A stretch of 64,000 bases of DNA from JBQTJN01 sp052387095. GTDB lineage: Bacteria; Pseudomonadota; Alphaproteobacteria; Micavibrionales; Micavibrionaceae. Shown piece after piece: positions 23,802-32,596 of the stretch (position 1 is its first letter; every line of letters starts with the position of its first letter). Where the stretch lies: assembly GCA_052387095.1 (NCBI GenBank), contig JBQTJN010000044.1, forward strand, positions 1 through 64,000, in the 5' to 3' direction. A program made the position numbers and the translations under genes. Under the pieces are notes generated by a model, which saw only the letters and a list, made by a program, of their open reading frames with translations, made no database searches and was not told where the DNA came from.

Positions 23802-24593
23802 TTAAAGATCTATTTCAAAAGCCAGCCCATCATAAGCCGGTTCATAACCGTCGCGCAGTTCCTTTTTTAAGATCCGGTAATCCATCGCCAGGCTCAGGCT
23901 GGTAATATAAACCTGCACGGCGCCGATTTTTTCATTCAGTTCATAAATTTTCTCAAGTCCTGCATGAACCTTGTTGGTCGTGCTTTTATAACCGGCGCCG
24001 TCGACGATCCAGGTTTTGATACCCTTAAGCGTCTCGAGGGCCCGGCCATCCAGGTCGCAGATATCGACCGAATATCCGAAATCGCCGAACCGGAAACCAA
24101 CCGTGTTGCAGGTGCCGTGATCCTGATCAAAGGGTGTAAATATAATGTCGCCAACCTGCACGGGCTTTCCGAACTGCTTTTCGTCAATCAGGTGAGATTC
24201 CAGAATCGGCGGGTAAATCTCGCTCTTGCCGCCGCGGAACAGGTAATGGAACCGCACTTCAAGATCATCGAGGCTCCACTTATTCGCATAGATGGGCATG
24301 AGTTTTTTCGCCCGCATACCCAGCGTCCGTAATTCATCAATACCGTTAATGTGATCGCCATGCGCATGCGTATATAAAACTGCATCGATCATTGATATGC
24401 CGGCACTATTCAGCTGTTCGCGGAAATCCGGTCCAGTATCAATCACAAGGGTCGTGGTTTCGCTCTGCACCGCGAGGCTGCAGCGTGTGCGGCGGTTGCG
24501 CGGCTCGGCCGGGTCGCAGGCGCCCCAGTAATTGCCGATGGCGGGCACGCCCGTCGAATTGCCGCTGCCGAGAACGGTGATTTTTGCTTTCAT
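23802..24593 (-). CDS. Metallo-beta-lactamase-fold hydrolase (PhnP-like)
   Basis: 263-residue cytosolic MBL-fold protein. It has the zinc motif HAHGDH at residues 76-81, an N-terminal TVLGSGNSTGVPAIGNYWGACDP stretch with Cys residues as in PhnP-type phosphodiesterases, and downstream DQDHGTCNTVGFRF. PhnP cleaves cyclic phosphate; similar proteins sit next to tatD in many alphaproteobacteria, so a general phosphodiesterase role is likely. ATG 24593 lies in the ATGA overlap with tatD. A longer frame extends far upstream within tatD but reads as a shadow. Confidence 0.85.
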   Translation of the reverse strand: MKAKITVLGSGNSTGVPAIGNYWGACDPAEPRNRRTRCSLAVQSETTTLVIDTGPDFREQLNSAGISMIDAVLYTHAHGDHINGIDELRTLGMRAKKLMPIYANKWSLDDLEVRFHYLFRGGKSEIYPPILESHLIDEKQFGKPVQVGDIIFTPFDQDHGTCNTVGFRFGDFGYSVDICDLDGRALETLKGIKTWIVDGAGYKSTTNKVHAGLEKIYELNEKIGAVQVYITSLSLAMDYRILKKELRDGYEPAYDGLAFEIDL

Positions 24594-25381
24594 GGAGCTG
24601 CCCTGCTGAAAAGCCGGAAAAAATTGGCCTTGGAATCGGCAGCCATTTTTTCCTCGGATATCCTGTAAACCTCCGCCAGTTTGCGCCCCGTATGCACAAC
24701 GAAAGACGGCTGATTGGTTTTGCCGCGGTGCGGCTCCGGCGCCAGATAGGGCGCATCCGTCTCCACGAGAACGCGGTCGAGCGGCACCTTTGCGGCGATA
24801 TCGCGCAAATTCTGCGCCTGCTTGAAAGTGAGAATCCCGGAAAAAGAGATGTAAAAGCCAAGCTCCAGTGCTTCCTCCGCCATTTTCGTGCCGGAGGAAA
24901 AACAATGCATGACGCCGCGCAATTTTCCCCGCCCCTCTTCGCGGATGATGCGGATAATATCTTCATCCGCATCTCGTGCATGCACAACAATGGGAAGATC
25001 CGTTTCCACGCAGGCGCGAATGTGTTTGCGGAAACTGGCCTGCTGATCCTCGCGCGTCGAATGATTGTAGTAATAATCGAGCCCGCTCTCGCCAATCCCG
25101 ATGATTTTCGGATCAGAATTCGCTAGTGAAACCAGTTTTTCTACGCTGACCGCTTTTTCATCCGGACGGCTGGCCTCGTGCGGATGTGTGCCAATCGTGC
25201 ACCAGACCTTCTCGTACTTCTTAACCATAGAGAGAATATGCGGGAATTCGCTTTCGATCCGGCAACAGATGGAGAGCATGCCGTCGACACCGGCACTGCG
25301 CGCATTATCTACAATCGCATCAACTGATCCCAGCGCCGCCAGCTTTTCATGATTGAGATGGCAGTGGGAATCGATCCACAT
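24590..25381 (-). CDS. TatD-family metal-dependent hydrolase/DNase
   Basis: 263-residue TIM-barrel protein with TatD signatures: DSHCHLNHEKL at the start, GTHPHEAS, GESGLDYYYNH, IVVHARDADED, MHCFSSGT and ETDAPYLAPEPHRGKTNQP. Members act as 3'-5' exonucleases or DNases with two metal ions. It is coupled to metG upstream (1-bp overlap) and to the MBL gene downstream (4-bp overlap), a conserved metG-tatD-MBL order after holB-tmk. Confidence 0.93.
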   Translation of the reverse strand: MWIDSHCHLNHEKLAALGSVDAIVDNARSAGVDGMLSICCRIESEFPHILSMVKKYEKVWCTIGTHPHEASRPDEKAVSVEKLVSLANSDPKIIGIGESGLDYYYNHSTREDQQASFRKHIRACVETDLPIVVHARDADEDIIRIIREEGRGKLRGVMHCFSSGTKMAEEALELGFYISFSGILTFKQAQNLRDIAAKVPLDRVLVETDAPYLAPEPHRGKTNQPSFVVHTGRKLAEVYRISEEKMAADSKANFFRLFSRAAP

Positions 25382-26934
25382 TACCCGGCGGCCTTCTTTT
25401 CTTCGTCCATGATGCGGGGGAATATGCCTTCAGGTTTTTCAATCATGGTTCCGGCCTTGATGGCAGATTTAAGATGCGTAAAATCGCGTTGATCGGTCGG
25501 GATGTTCAGCTGATCGAGGAATTTATCGGAAGATTGTGGCATAAACGGCGCAATCAGCAGGCCGAGCGAACGAATAACATCACAAAGCACGTACAAAACC
25601 GTATTCATACGGGCCTCATCGGTTTTCTTCAGGCTCCATGGCGCCTGCACGTCGATATAAGCGTTGGCATCGTAAACCAGCTTCCAGATGGATTCCAGCG
25701 CGCGGTGCGGCTGGAATTTATCCATCGCTCTTTGCATGTCTGCATGAGCGCGTACGGCATCGCCCATAATTTTCTGATCCTCGGCGGTAAAATTGCCCGG
25801 CGCCGGAATTTTTCCATCGCAATTTTTATGAATGAAGGACAACGTCCGTTGCGCGAGGTTGCCAAGCCCGTTGGCAAGATCGGCATTGATACGCTGCACC
25901 GCCTGCTCATGGCTGAAATTCCCGTCATTGCCGAAGGGCACTTCGCGCATCAGGAAATAACGCGTCTGGTCAACGCCATAGCGGTCAACAAGGTCCTGCG
26001 GTGCGATGACATTGCCCAGCGATTTGGACATTTTCTGTCCTTCGATGGTCCACCAGCCATGTGCGAATACATGCTTGGGCGGCGTAACACCCGCCGCCAT
26101 CAAAAACGCGGGCCAGTAAATCGTATGAAAGCGCAATATATCCTTGCCAACGACATGCACATCGGCGGGCCAGAATTTTTTAAAAGATACGGCATTCTCG
26201 TCGGGAAACCCGGGGGCCGTGATGTAATTCGTCAAGGCGTCAATCCAGACATACATGACGTGCTTGTCATTTCCCGGCACCGGTATGCCCCATGTGAGGC
26301 GGGTGCGGCTGACGGAGAGATCCATAAGCCCGCCTTCGACAAAACTGACCGCCTCGTTGCGGCGCGTCTCCGGCTGGATAAAGTCAGGGTTCTCTTTGTA
26401 AAACTTCAGAAGCTTGTCTTCCCACTGCGACAGGCGGAAGAAATAGCTTTCCTCCTCAACCCATTCGCATTCTGCGCCCGACGGGGCAATTTTTTTACCA
26501 CCAGGTCCGTCAGTCAACTCATCTTCACCGTAATAGGCTTCGTCGCGCACGGCATACCAACCGGCATATTTGTCGAGATATATTTCTCCGGCGGCTTCAA
26601 GTTTTTTCCACAGCGTCTGCGCAGATTTTTTATGACGCTCCTCGGTCGTGCGGATAAAATCATCATTGGAAAAATTGAGCAGTGGCGTGAGTGCGCGAAA
26701 ATTCTCTGAAACGGTATCGGTAAATGTTTTCGGATCAATGCCGGCCTTTTCTGCAGCCTGCTGTACCTTCTGGCCGTGCTCATCCGTGCCGGTCAGGAAA
26801 AACACGTCAAAACCGTCTAGACGCTTGAACCGCGCCAGCACGTCGCAGGCCACGCTGGTATAGGCATGACCGAGATGCGGGCTATCATTCACGTAGTAAA
26901 TGGGCGTGGTGATATAAAACGGCTTGGCGGCCAT
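25381..26934 (-). CDS. metG: Methionyl-tRNA synthetase
   Basis: Charges tRNA-Met. 517 residues: class I core with the HIGH-equivalent DSPHLGHAYTSV near residue 20 and KMSKS in GQKMSKSLGNVI near 296, followed by the helical anticodon-binding domain. The C-terminal tRNA-binding/dimerisation extension found in longer MetRS is absent, as usual in alphaproteobacteria. It overlaps tatD by 1 bp. It is 17 bp downstream of holB in the same operon. Confidence 0.96.
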   Translation of the reverse strand: MAAKPFYITTPIYYVNDSPHLGHAYTSVACDVLARFKRLDGFDVFFLTGTDEHGQKVQQAAEKAGIDPKTFTDTVSENFRALTPLLNFSNDDFIRTTEERHKKSAQTLWKKLEAAGEIYLDKYAGWYAVRDEAYYGEDELTDGPGGKKIAPSGAECEWVEEESYFFRLSQWEDKLLKFYKENPDFIQPETRRNEAVSFVEGGLMDLSVSRTRLTWGIPVPGNDKHVMYVWIDALTNYITAPGFPDENAVSFKKFWPADVHVVGKDILRFHTIYWPAFLMAAGVTPPKHVFAHGWWTIEGQKMSKSLGNVIAPQDLVDRYGVDQTRYFLMREVPFGNDGNFSHEQAVQRINADLANGLGNLAQRTLSFIHKNCDGKIPAPGNFTAEDQKIMGDAVRAHADMQRAMDKFQPHRALESIWKLVYDANAYIDVQAPWSLKKTDEARMNTVLYVLCDVIRSLGLLIAPFMPQSSDKFLDQLNIPTDQRDFTHLKSAIKAGTMIEKPEGIFPRIMDEEKKAAG

Positions 26935-26951
26935 GAAAACTCCAAAAAACT

Positions 26952-28112
26952 CTAAGATGCGATAAGGGCGAAAGCGCCGAGAACAGACTGTCTTTTGTCG
27001 AGATTGGCGATATCCACCTTATCAAAGTGTCTCTCTAGGTTTTCACAGACTTTTAGAAATTCTTCAAGAGAAGATTTACCGGCAAAATCAATAAAGCCGG
27101 GCTGGTTCAGAGCGGTTTCAATTTTCTGTCTCCGCGCCTTGCTGCTGGCGATCGATGCCAGGATCCACAGCATCAGCTTGCAGAACATGGTATAGGCGGG
27201 ATCTTTGCCGCTTGCAGATAATTCATCGCCCAGCGCATGAATCTCCAGCCCGTTCCAGTGCGGCCAGGAATTCCAGATGCTGACGATGCTTTTGAACACG
27301 CCGAACACGTCCTGTTCCAGCGCGCTCAGCGCGTGTCCAAGGCTGCCATCGGCGAAGGATGTCAGGAATGCTGCCTGCTCGCGCGTAATACCAGGCATAT
27401 GTTTTTGCAGTGCCTGCAGGAGCACGTCGCCGCCGAGCGGAGAAAAATTGATCATCTGTGTGCGCGAGCGAATGGTCGGGATCAGTGCGCCGGAACGGTG
27501 TGCGACCAAAATCAACAGAACTTTCTGTGGTGGTTCTTCAAGAATTTTTAGAAGCGCGTTTTGCGCGTTGCGATTCATCGTGTCGGCATCGTCTATAATT
27601 ACAACACGCCAGCCGCCGCTTGATGCCGTCATGCGCAGGAACGGCGCAACCTTGCGTACACTCTGAACATCGACAGAGTCTTTATAACGGTTTTTAGCTT
27701 CATCATAGGCGCGCTCGATCATAAGCACATCCGGGTGCGCGCCGGTGGCAACCTGTCGGAAAACCGGGTCTTCGCGGGACATATCAAGGTTGGTTGGCGC
27801 GGCAGTTTCTTCGGGCTCGCCGAACAAACCGCCCTGCCCGCCATCATCGTTGCCTTGTTTCAAAAGAAAACGCGCCACCCGGTAGGCCATCGTCGCCTTG
27901 CCGATGCCGAGCGGCCCGGAAAAAACCAGCGCCTGCGGCATACGGCCTGAATTAAAAAGCTCCAGGATTTTCCGCTCATTTTCTTTGTGGCCGAAAATCA
28001 CATCCATTGTGCGCGGATGCGTAAACGCCGCGCCGGCGTCGATTTCGCCGCCAAGATCGAAATCATCATCGTCGTCTTCATCGTCGTCACTGAAATCGTC
28101 GAAAAGACTCAT
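26952..28112 (-). CDS. holB: DNA polymerase III delta' subunit
   Basis: Clamp-loader subunit. 386 residues: an unusually acidic N terminus (DDFSDDDEDDDDDFDLGG), then the AAA+ domain with Walker A SGPLGIGKATMAYR and the delta'-type IIDDADTMNRNAQNALLKILEEPP (sensor/SRC region), and a C-terminal collar domain. The acidic extension is not part of the standard domain and is probably a disordered tail. It is 6 bp from tmk, the usual tmk-holB-metG-tatD arrangement. Confidence 0.9.
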   Translation of the reverse strand: MSLFDDFSDDDEDDDDDFDLGGEIDAGAAFTHPRTMDVIFGHKENERKILELFNSGRMPQALVFSGPLGIGKATMAYRVARFLLKQGNDDGGQGGLFGEPEETAAPTNLDMSREDPVFRQVATGAHPDVLMIERAYDEAKNRYKDSVDVQSVRKVAPFLRMTASSGGWRVVIIDDADTMNRNAQNALLKILEEPPQKVLLILVAHRSGALIPTIRSRTQMINFSPLGGDVLLQALQKHMPGITREQAAFLTSFADGSLGHALSALEQDVFGVFKSIVSIWNSWPHWNGLEIHALGDELSASGKDPAYTMFCKLMLWILASIASSKARRQKIETALNQPGFIDFAGKSSLEEFLKVCENLERHFDKVDIANLDKRQSVLGAFALIAS

Positions 28113-28117
28113 AATGT

Positions 28118-28765
28118 TTATGCCAGCCTGTTCAGAACGGTCTTGAGAATTTCCGCAGCCATTGCATCGATGCTTTGGGAGGCATCGATAATGACAAATC
28201 TCTTTTTATCCTTGCGTGCCAATTCAAGAAAACCTTTGTTCACGCGCGCGTGAAATTCTGTTTCCATGCGCTCATACCGGTCTTCGGCTTCCATGTCGTC
28301 GGGATCGGCGGAGAGGCGGTGCTGCGAGCGGGCAATTCCCTCTTTCGGATCAATATCCAGCACAAACGTCAGGTCCGGTTTAAAATCGCCCAGCACCAGC
28401 GTATTTATATTCTCAATTTCATCCATTGCAAAGCCGTGCCCATAACCCTGATAAGCGCGCGTGGAATCCGAAAAGCGGTCACTGATCACAACTTTGCCGC
28501 GTTCCAGCGCCGGCTTGATGATTTTTTCGACATGCATATGCCGCGCTGCAAACAGGAGCAGACACTCCGCCATCGCCGTCCAACTGCCGCCATGACGCCG
28601 CACCAGGAGTTCGCGGATCCGTTCCGCTTCTTCCGTGCCGCCGGGTTCGCGTGTCGTCAGGACACGGAATTTGTTGTCCGTCAGGCTTTGCGCAAGTTTG
28701 TTAATCTGGGTAGTCTTGCCGCTCCCCTCGCCGCCTTCAAACGTAATGAAAAGTTTTTTCTCCAT
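28118..28765 (-). CDS. tmk: Thymidylate kinase
   Basis: Phosphorylates dTMP to dTDP. 215 residues with P-loop TFEGGEGSGKTTQINKLA (about 8-25), the DR-type motif VVISDRFSDSTRAYQGYG near 93-110, and the lid region with basic residues (GIARSQHRLS). The size is normal. It sits between dacA upstream (6 bp) and holB downstream. Confidence 0.96.
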   Translation of the reverse strand: MEKKLFITFEGGEGSGKTTQINKLAQSLTDNKFRVLTTREPGGTEEAERIRELLVRRHGGSWTAMAECLLLFAARHMHVEKIIKPALERGKVVISDRFSDSTRAYQGYGHGFAMDEIENINTLVLGDFKPDLTFVLDIDPKEGIARSQHRLSADPDDMEAEDRYERMETEFHARVNKGFLELARKDKKRFVIIDASQSIDAMAAEILKTVLNRLA

Positions 28766-28771
28766 GCGCGA

Positions 28772-29890
28772 TTAGCCTCCGGAAACCAGCAATTTGGCCT
28801 TCGCCGGCAGCATGGCGAAAAATCCGAGCTTCTCGACGGACTCCCCGGCCTGCAGCGGCAGTTCGATTGGTTTCATATTTGGCGCCTCGACAACCAGCAT
28901 GCCAACCTCCTGTCCTTTTTGAATCGGCGCAACCAGCGGCGATTTATAGCGCACAGAAATTTTAAACTGGCTGGCAGCACCGTACGGCACGGTAAACTTC
29001 AAATCTTTCGGCGCAACCAACGTAACGGTTTTGCTGTCTCCCATCACCACATTTGCGGTCTCGACCGCCTGCCCGGCCTTGAACAGCTCGGCACTGCGGA
29101 AGCTATTCAGCCCCCATTGAAGCAGCTTGGTCGCTTCCTGCGTACGTTCCTCCATGCTCGCAAGCCCGTTTACTACAAATACCACGCGGCGCCCGCCGGA
29201 AATACCGGATCCCATCAGGCCATAGCCGGCCTCTTTCGTGTGGCCCGTCTTGATACCGTCGCCGCCCGCCCCTTTGTAAAGGAGTGGGTTGCGATTGCCC
29301 TGCTTGATGCCGTGCCACGTGAAATCCAGCTCGGAATAAACCGGATAATAATTCGCGTGGTTAGAAATCAGCGCCCGCCCCAATATCGCGAGATCGCGGG
29401 CGGTTGAATAATGCTCCGGGTCCGGCCAGCCGCTGGCATTCATGAAGTGAGAATTTTCCATGCCAAGCTCTTTCGCTTTTGCATTCATTTTATCGGCGAA
29501 GCCTTCCTCTGTACCGGCCAGCCCTTCAGCGAGAACAATGGTCGCATCATTGCCGGATTGGATAATCACACCCTTGATCAGGTCTTTGACGGGAATGGTG
29601 GCATTCAGTTCCACGAACATTTTCGATCCTTGGATATTCCAGGCTCTTTCACTGACCAGGAATTTGTCTTCCATGGTGATCGTGCCTTTATCGAGCGCAT
29701 CAAACACGAGGTAGGCGGTAAGAACCTTGCTCATCGACGAGGTTGGCATTTTCTCATCGGCGTTTTTCTCGAGCAATATCGCGCCGGTATCGTAATCAAC
29801 GACAATCGCTTGGCGAGCCAGGGTTTCCATCTGCGCATAGGCAGGCGCGGCAAGCGTTAAAATAAAAGCAGATAACAGGAAAAAACGCAT
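28772..29890 (-). CDS. dacA: D-alanyl-D-alanine carboxypeptidase (PBP5/6 type)
   Basis: Trims the terminal D-Ala of peptidoglycan stem peptides in the periplasm. 372 residues: signal peptide cleaving near AYA-QM (residue 19-20), transpeptidase-like domain with SxxK (Ser52-Met-Ser-Lys55), SGN motif in IIQSGNDATIV and KTG in GIKTGHTKEAGYG, then the C-terminal beta-rich domain (about 280-372). No strong amphipathic C-terminal anchor is obvious. It sits with rlpA and mltB, other peptidoglycan enzymes, just upstream. Confidence 0.94.
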   Translation of the reverse strand: MRFFLLSAFILTLAAPAYAQMETLARQAIVVDYDTGAILLEKNADEKMPTSSMSKVLTAYLVFDALDKGTITMEDKFLVSERAWNIQGSKMFVELNATIPVKDLIKGVIIQSGNDATIVLAEGLAGTEEGFADKMNAKAKELGMENSHFMNASGWPDPEHYSTARDLAILGRALISNHANYYPVYSELDFTWHGIKQGNRNPLLYKGAGGDGIKTGHTKEAGYGLMGSGISGGRRVVFVVNGLASMEERTQEATKLLQWGLNSFRSAELFKAGQAVETANVVMGDSKTVTLVAPKDLKFTVPYGAASQFKISVRYKSPLVAPIQKGQEVGMLVVEAPNMKPIELPLQAGESVEKLGFFAMLPAKAKLLVSGG

Positions 29891-29915
29891 AATTATAAAA
29901 TCCTCGCTTTAAAAA

Positions 29916-30845
29916 TTAATCGACAACAACAATCGCCTGTTTTACCCCGTCAGCTACCAGCCGCGACATCAACGCATCGGCATCCGTCACGCTGGCTACA
30001 GGTCCAACCCGCACACGGTAGAATGATTCACCCCGCACACTTGCCTCCACCACGTGTGCCTGGCCATAACGTGTCATATCGACCGCCATGCGGTCTGCAT
30101 TTTCTGAAGCTGAGAAAGCGCCGACCTGCACGTAAATGCTGGTTGGTGTAACGGGATACTGGCTGACAATGGGGTCAGGTAAAAACTTGCCGCCCTCCAC
30201 GTGCCCCGGCACGGCCGGCGCATCGAAATCACCCATCGGCACGGGCGCAGGTGCCGACGCCGCCTTATAAGAAGGCATCGGGCGGTTTTCGTTCATCGCC
30301 ACTTCATAGCCGGATGTGTCCTGCCCCATGCGCGCAGCCGAAGCGATCTGCCGACTTTCATCGCCCATAATATCAAGACGCACTCTCCCCGTGCCGCGGC
30401 CTGTAATGCCGAGCAGTTCCGCGGCTTTTTTACTCAGGTCAATCACGCGGCTGCGTTTGAATGGCCCGCGGTCATTGACCCGCACCACCAGCGAGCGCCC
30501 GTTTTCAAGATTGGTTACGCGCACTAGCGACGGCATCTGCAATGTGCGGTGCGCCGCCGTCAGCTCGTTCATGTCAAACACTTCGCCATTCGCGGTGCGC
30601 TTGCCATGAAAGCCCGGCCCGTACCAAGAGGCAATGCCGGTCTCGGTATAGGTGTAAGTTTCCTGCGGCGTGTACCATTTGCCTTCAACTTCGTAAGGCC
30701 GTCCGACTTTGAACAAGCCTTCCATCTGGCGGTCGCCTTTTTGCGGCACGCTCTTATAGACATTGGCCGCCAGCTGCCCCTCCGTGCAGGAGAGCAGAAC
30801 AAGACACGGCAACACCATCAGGATTTTTTTGAAAAGATGCTGCAT
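29916..30845 (-). CDS. rlpA: RlpA-like septal lipoprotein with SPOR domain
   Basis: 309 residues starting with a lipoprotein signal peptide and lipobox LLSC (Cys20). The double-psi beta-barrel (about 65-155) carries TGIASWYGPGFHGKRTANGE and VRVNDRGPFKRSRVIDLS, the catalytic core of RlpA lytic transglycosylases. A Pro/Ala-rich linker leads to a C-terminal SPOR domain (about 235-309, YVQVGAFSASENADRMA) that binds denuded septal glycan. ATG 30845 places the lipobox at the right distance; a frame 14 codons longer does not. One base separates it from mltB. Confidence 0.93.
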   Translation of the reverse strand: MQHLFKKILMVLPCLVLLSCTEGQLAANVYKSVPQKGDRQMEGLFKVGRPYEVEGKWYTPQETYTYTETGIASWYGPGFHGKRTANGEVFDMNELTAAHRTLQMPSLVRVTNLENGRSLVVRVNDRGPFKRSRVIDLSKKAAELLGITGRGTGRVRLDIMGDESRQIASAARMGQDTSGYEVAMNENRPMPSYKAASAPAPVPMGDFDAPAVPGHVEGGKFLPDPIVSQYPVTPTSIYVQVGAFSASENADRMAVDMTRYGQAHVVEASVRGESFYRVRVGPVASVTDADALMSRLVADGVKQAIVVVD

Positions 30846-30846
30846 C

Positions 30847-31821
30847 CTAATAAGCACCTGCCGCAACCGCGTCAGCCAGCATGCCAACCGATGTCGCGAA
30901 ATAACTCGAATTATTCCACTTCTTGATCACCCGGTAATTATTATAAGTGAGGAAAGATGGCCCGCTTGGCCCGTCCGGCTGCACGATGACCGTGTTCATG
31001 GCGCTTTCCTGCGGCAATGTCCGCCCGTCCGGCAGTGTCACGCCGAGACGCGACCATTCGGCGATAGGTTTGCCGGCTTCATTCGGCTGAAATTCCTGCG
31101 GCAATCTGACCTCGCGCCCCCAACGCTCACCGTAGCGCCAGCCGCTCTTGCTCAAATAATTCGCGGTCGAGGCAAACACATCCGGCAGGTTGGTCCAGAT
31201 ATCGCGCCGCCCGTCGCCATTACCGTCAACAGCGAAACTTTTGAAGCTCGACGGCATGAACTGGTTCTGCCCCATCGCGCCCGCCCATGAACCGCGCATA
31301 TTCTCCAGGCTAATATGCCCCTCATCGAGAATTTGCAGCGCGCGCATCAGCTCGCCGCGGAAATAGGAACTGCGCCGCCCGTCATAAGCCAGCGTTGCCA
31401 GCGCGGGACTAACACCGAAGCCCCCCGTATTATCGCCGTAACTTGTTTCCATCCCCCACAGCGCGACAATCACTTCCGGCGGCACACCGTAATTGGAGCT
31501 CGCCGTCTGCAGCTGTGACTTGTGATCGCGCAGCAGCGCACGCCCCTTGTCGATACGCGCCTGCGTGATGACGTTGTTCTGGTATTTTGCAAAACTCATC
31601 GTACCTTCCGGCTGCTTGCGGTCGAGCTCGATCACGCGCGGCAGGTAGGCGACATCGGAAAGCGCCTTGCTGACTGTCTGGCTGGATATGCCCTGGTTGA
31701 GCGCGTCACTGCGCACCCCGTCGAGGAACTGGCTGAAGGACTCCGCGGCTGCCGAGGCGCCCGGGGCGGTCAGCAACATGCAGACGGCAAAAACGAGGGA
31801 GAATCTGGATATAATATGCAT
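30847..31821 (-). CDS. mltB: Lytic murein transglycosylase B
   Basis: 324 residues: a signal peptide (MHIISRFSLVFAVCMLLTAP, cleavage near ASA-AA), then the MltB domain with catalytic Glu in VIVALWGMETSYGDNTG near residue 120, and the SLT-like repeats AYDGRRSSYFRGELMRAL and GAMGQNQFMPSSF. It cleaves glycan strands, forming 1,6-anhydro ends. ATG 31821 gives a proper signal peptide; a start 24 codons upstream does not. It is first in the mltB-rlpA-dacA-tmk-holB-metG run, so the promoter is probably in the AT-rich 31822-31900. Confidence 0.92.
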   Translation of the reverse strand: MHIISRFSLVFAVCMLLTAPGASAAAESFSQFLDGVRSDALNQGISSQTVSKALSDVAYLPRVIELDRKQPEGTMSFAKYQNNVITQARIDKGRALLRDHKSQLQTASSNYGVPPEVIVALWGMETSYGDNTGGFGVSPALATLAYDGRRSSYFRGELMRALQILDEGHISLENMRGSWAGAMGQNQFMPSSFKSFAVDGNGDGRRDIWTNLPDVFASTANYLSKSGWRYGERWGREVRLPQEFQPNEAGKPIAEWSRLGVTLPDGRTLPQESAMNTVIVQPDGPSGPSFLTYNNYRVIKKWNNSSYFATSVGMLADAVAAGAY

Positions 31822-31984
31822 AGGGCCTAACCTATAAGAAAATTCTCGGATGTAAAATTTTTTTGCGAAGCCGGGGCCCAATTTCATGTTCATGAAACTT
31901 TATATATGAAAATTCAAAGGAAAGGCTGGACAGCCGGGGCGGCAGGCGGATAAAACGGGCCGTTAGCCGTTTACAGCAAAGCCC

Positions 31985-32021
31985 GGAGGAGTGGCAGAGC
32001 GGTTGAATGCACCGGTCTTGA
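31985..32021 (+). pseudogene. Truncated tRNA-Ser, 5' half only
   Basis: GGAGGAGTGGCAGAGCGG followed by TTGAATGCACCGGTCTTGAAA matches the acceptor 5' strand, D-arm and anticodon loop (TGA) of a class II tRNA-Ser. After the anticodon loop the sequence diverges: no anticodon 3' stem, variable arm, T-arm or CTCCTCC acceptor return follows. It lies 142 bp before an intact tRNA-Ser of the same anticodon. Confidence 0.8.
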
Positions 32022-32163
32022 AATACGCTCAAAGGCGTTTTGGTAAATATTAAGTTATGTTAGATTGTCCCGTTATATTGGGATTTAAAGGAAAGATATT
32101 TTAATTCATCCCCTTCCCTCCTTGTGGAGATTGGCTAGTCCGGTGGGAATTGGGTGGAAACAA

Positions 32164-32253
32164 GGAAGGGTGGCAGAGCGGTTGATTGCACCAGTCTTGA
32201 AAACTGGCAGGGGTTCACGCCCCTCGTGGGTTCAAATCCCACCCCTTCCGCCA
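32164..32253 (+). tRNA. tRNA-Ser (TGA anticodon)
   Basis: 90 nt including encoded CCA. Acceptor GGAAGGG (32164-32170) pairs with CCCTTCC (32243-32249). Anticodon loop CTTGAAA is flanked by CCAGT/ACTGG. The long variable arm (GGGGTTCACGCCCC) is typical of tRNA-Ser, and the T-arm is GTGGG TTCAAAT CCCAC. It reads UCN codons. Confidence 0.95.
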
Positions 32254-32306
32254 TATTTTTAAATCAAATATATTTTAGCAACAACTTCCACGCATAAGAG
32301 GCTCTA

Positions 32307-32520
32307 ATGTCAACAAAACATTATTATACCATAAGAGGCGAGTCCATCTCCCCCTGTTCCGCCGTTTTAAAATGCACCGGGGGCAAGCACAGCCCAAAGT
32401 CAGACCCAAAATCCTAAAACGGAAGAAAAAAATACGCAGGAAAAGAAACCTGAGAAATCCGAAGTCATAGAGGCTGTTCCGAGCGTTCCGAACCAAACAC
32501 CAAAAATGCCGCAGCCTTAG
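32307..32520 (+). pseudogene. Possible decayed small ORF (frameshifted)
   Basis: ATG 32307 opens a 36-residue frame ending at 32417. In another frame, an open run from about 32372 to the TAG at 32518-32520 reads as a Lys/Glu/Pro-rich tail (TEEKNTQEKKPEKSEVIEAV), which looks like real protein sequence but has no start codon. Together they may be one gene split by a frameshift. No family is recognised. The rest of the 32254-32596 gap shows nothing beyond the terminator of the cold-shock gene. Confidence 0.3.
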
Positions 32521-32537
32521 TTATTGGCGCTTCGAAC

Positions 32538-32566
32538 AAAAAACCCGGCACAGTCTCCCGCGCCGG
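32538..32566 (-). terminator. Rho-independent terminator of the cold-shock gene
   Basis: On the minus strand CCGGC...GCCGG with a 12-nt loop is followed by GTTTTTT (plus-strand A-run 32538-32543). It lies about 30 bp beyond the stop of the cold-shock gene. Confidence 0.8.
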
Positions 32567-32596
32567 ATTTTGTAATAAATAAACAGCTTAAATAAA

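Noticed and set aside
25474..26709. 411-codon open frame antisense to metG
   Set aside because: Shadow of metG: no domain pattern, and metG is unambiguous.
28175..29407. 410-codon open frame antisense to tmk and dacA
   Set aside because: Crosses two well-supported genes on the other strand and shows no recognisable motif.
31882..31897. 16-bp perfect palindrome TTTCATGTTCATGAAA upstream of mltB
   Set aside because: Palindromes of this strength are expected a few times by chance in 64 kb, and no matching copy was seen at another promoter. It could still be an operator for mltB.
31985..32163. Intron-containing tRNA-Ser (group I intron after the anticodon)
   Set aside because: No 3' exon with a variable arm, T-arm and CTCCTCC acceptor strand is found before the next complete tRNA, so truncation is simpler.
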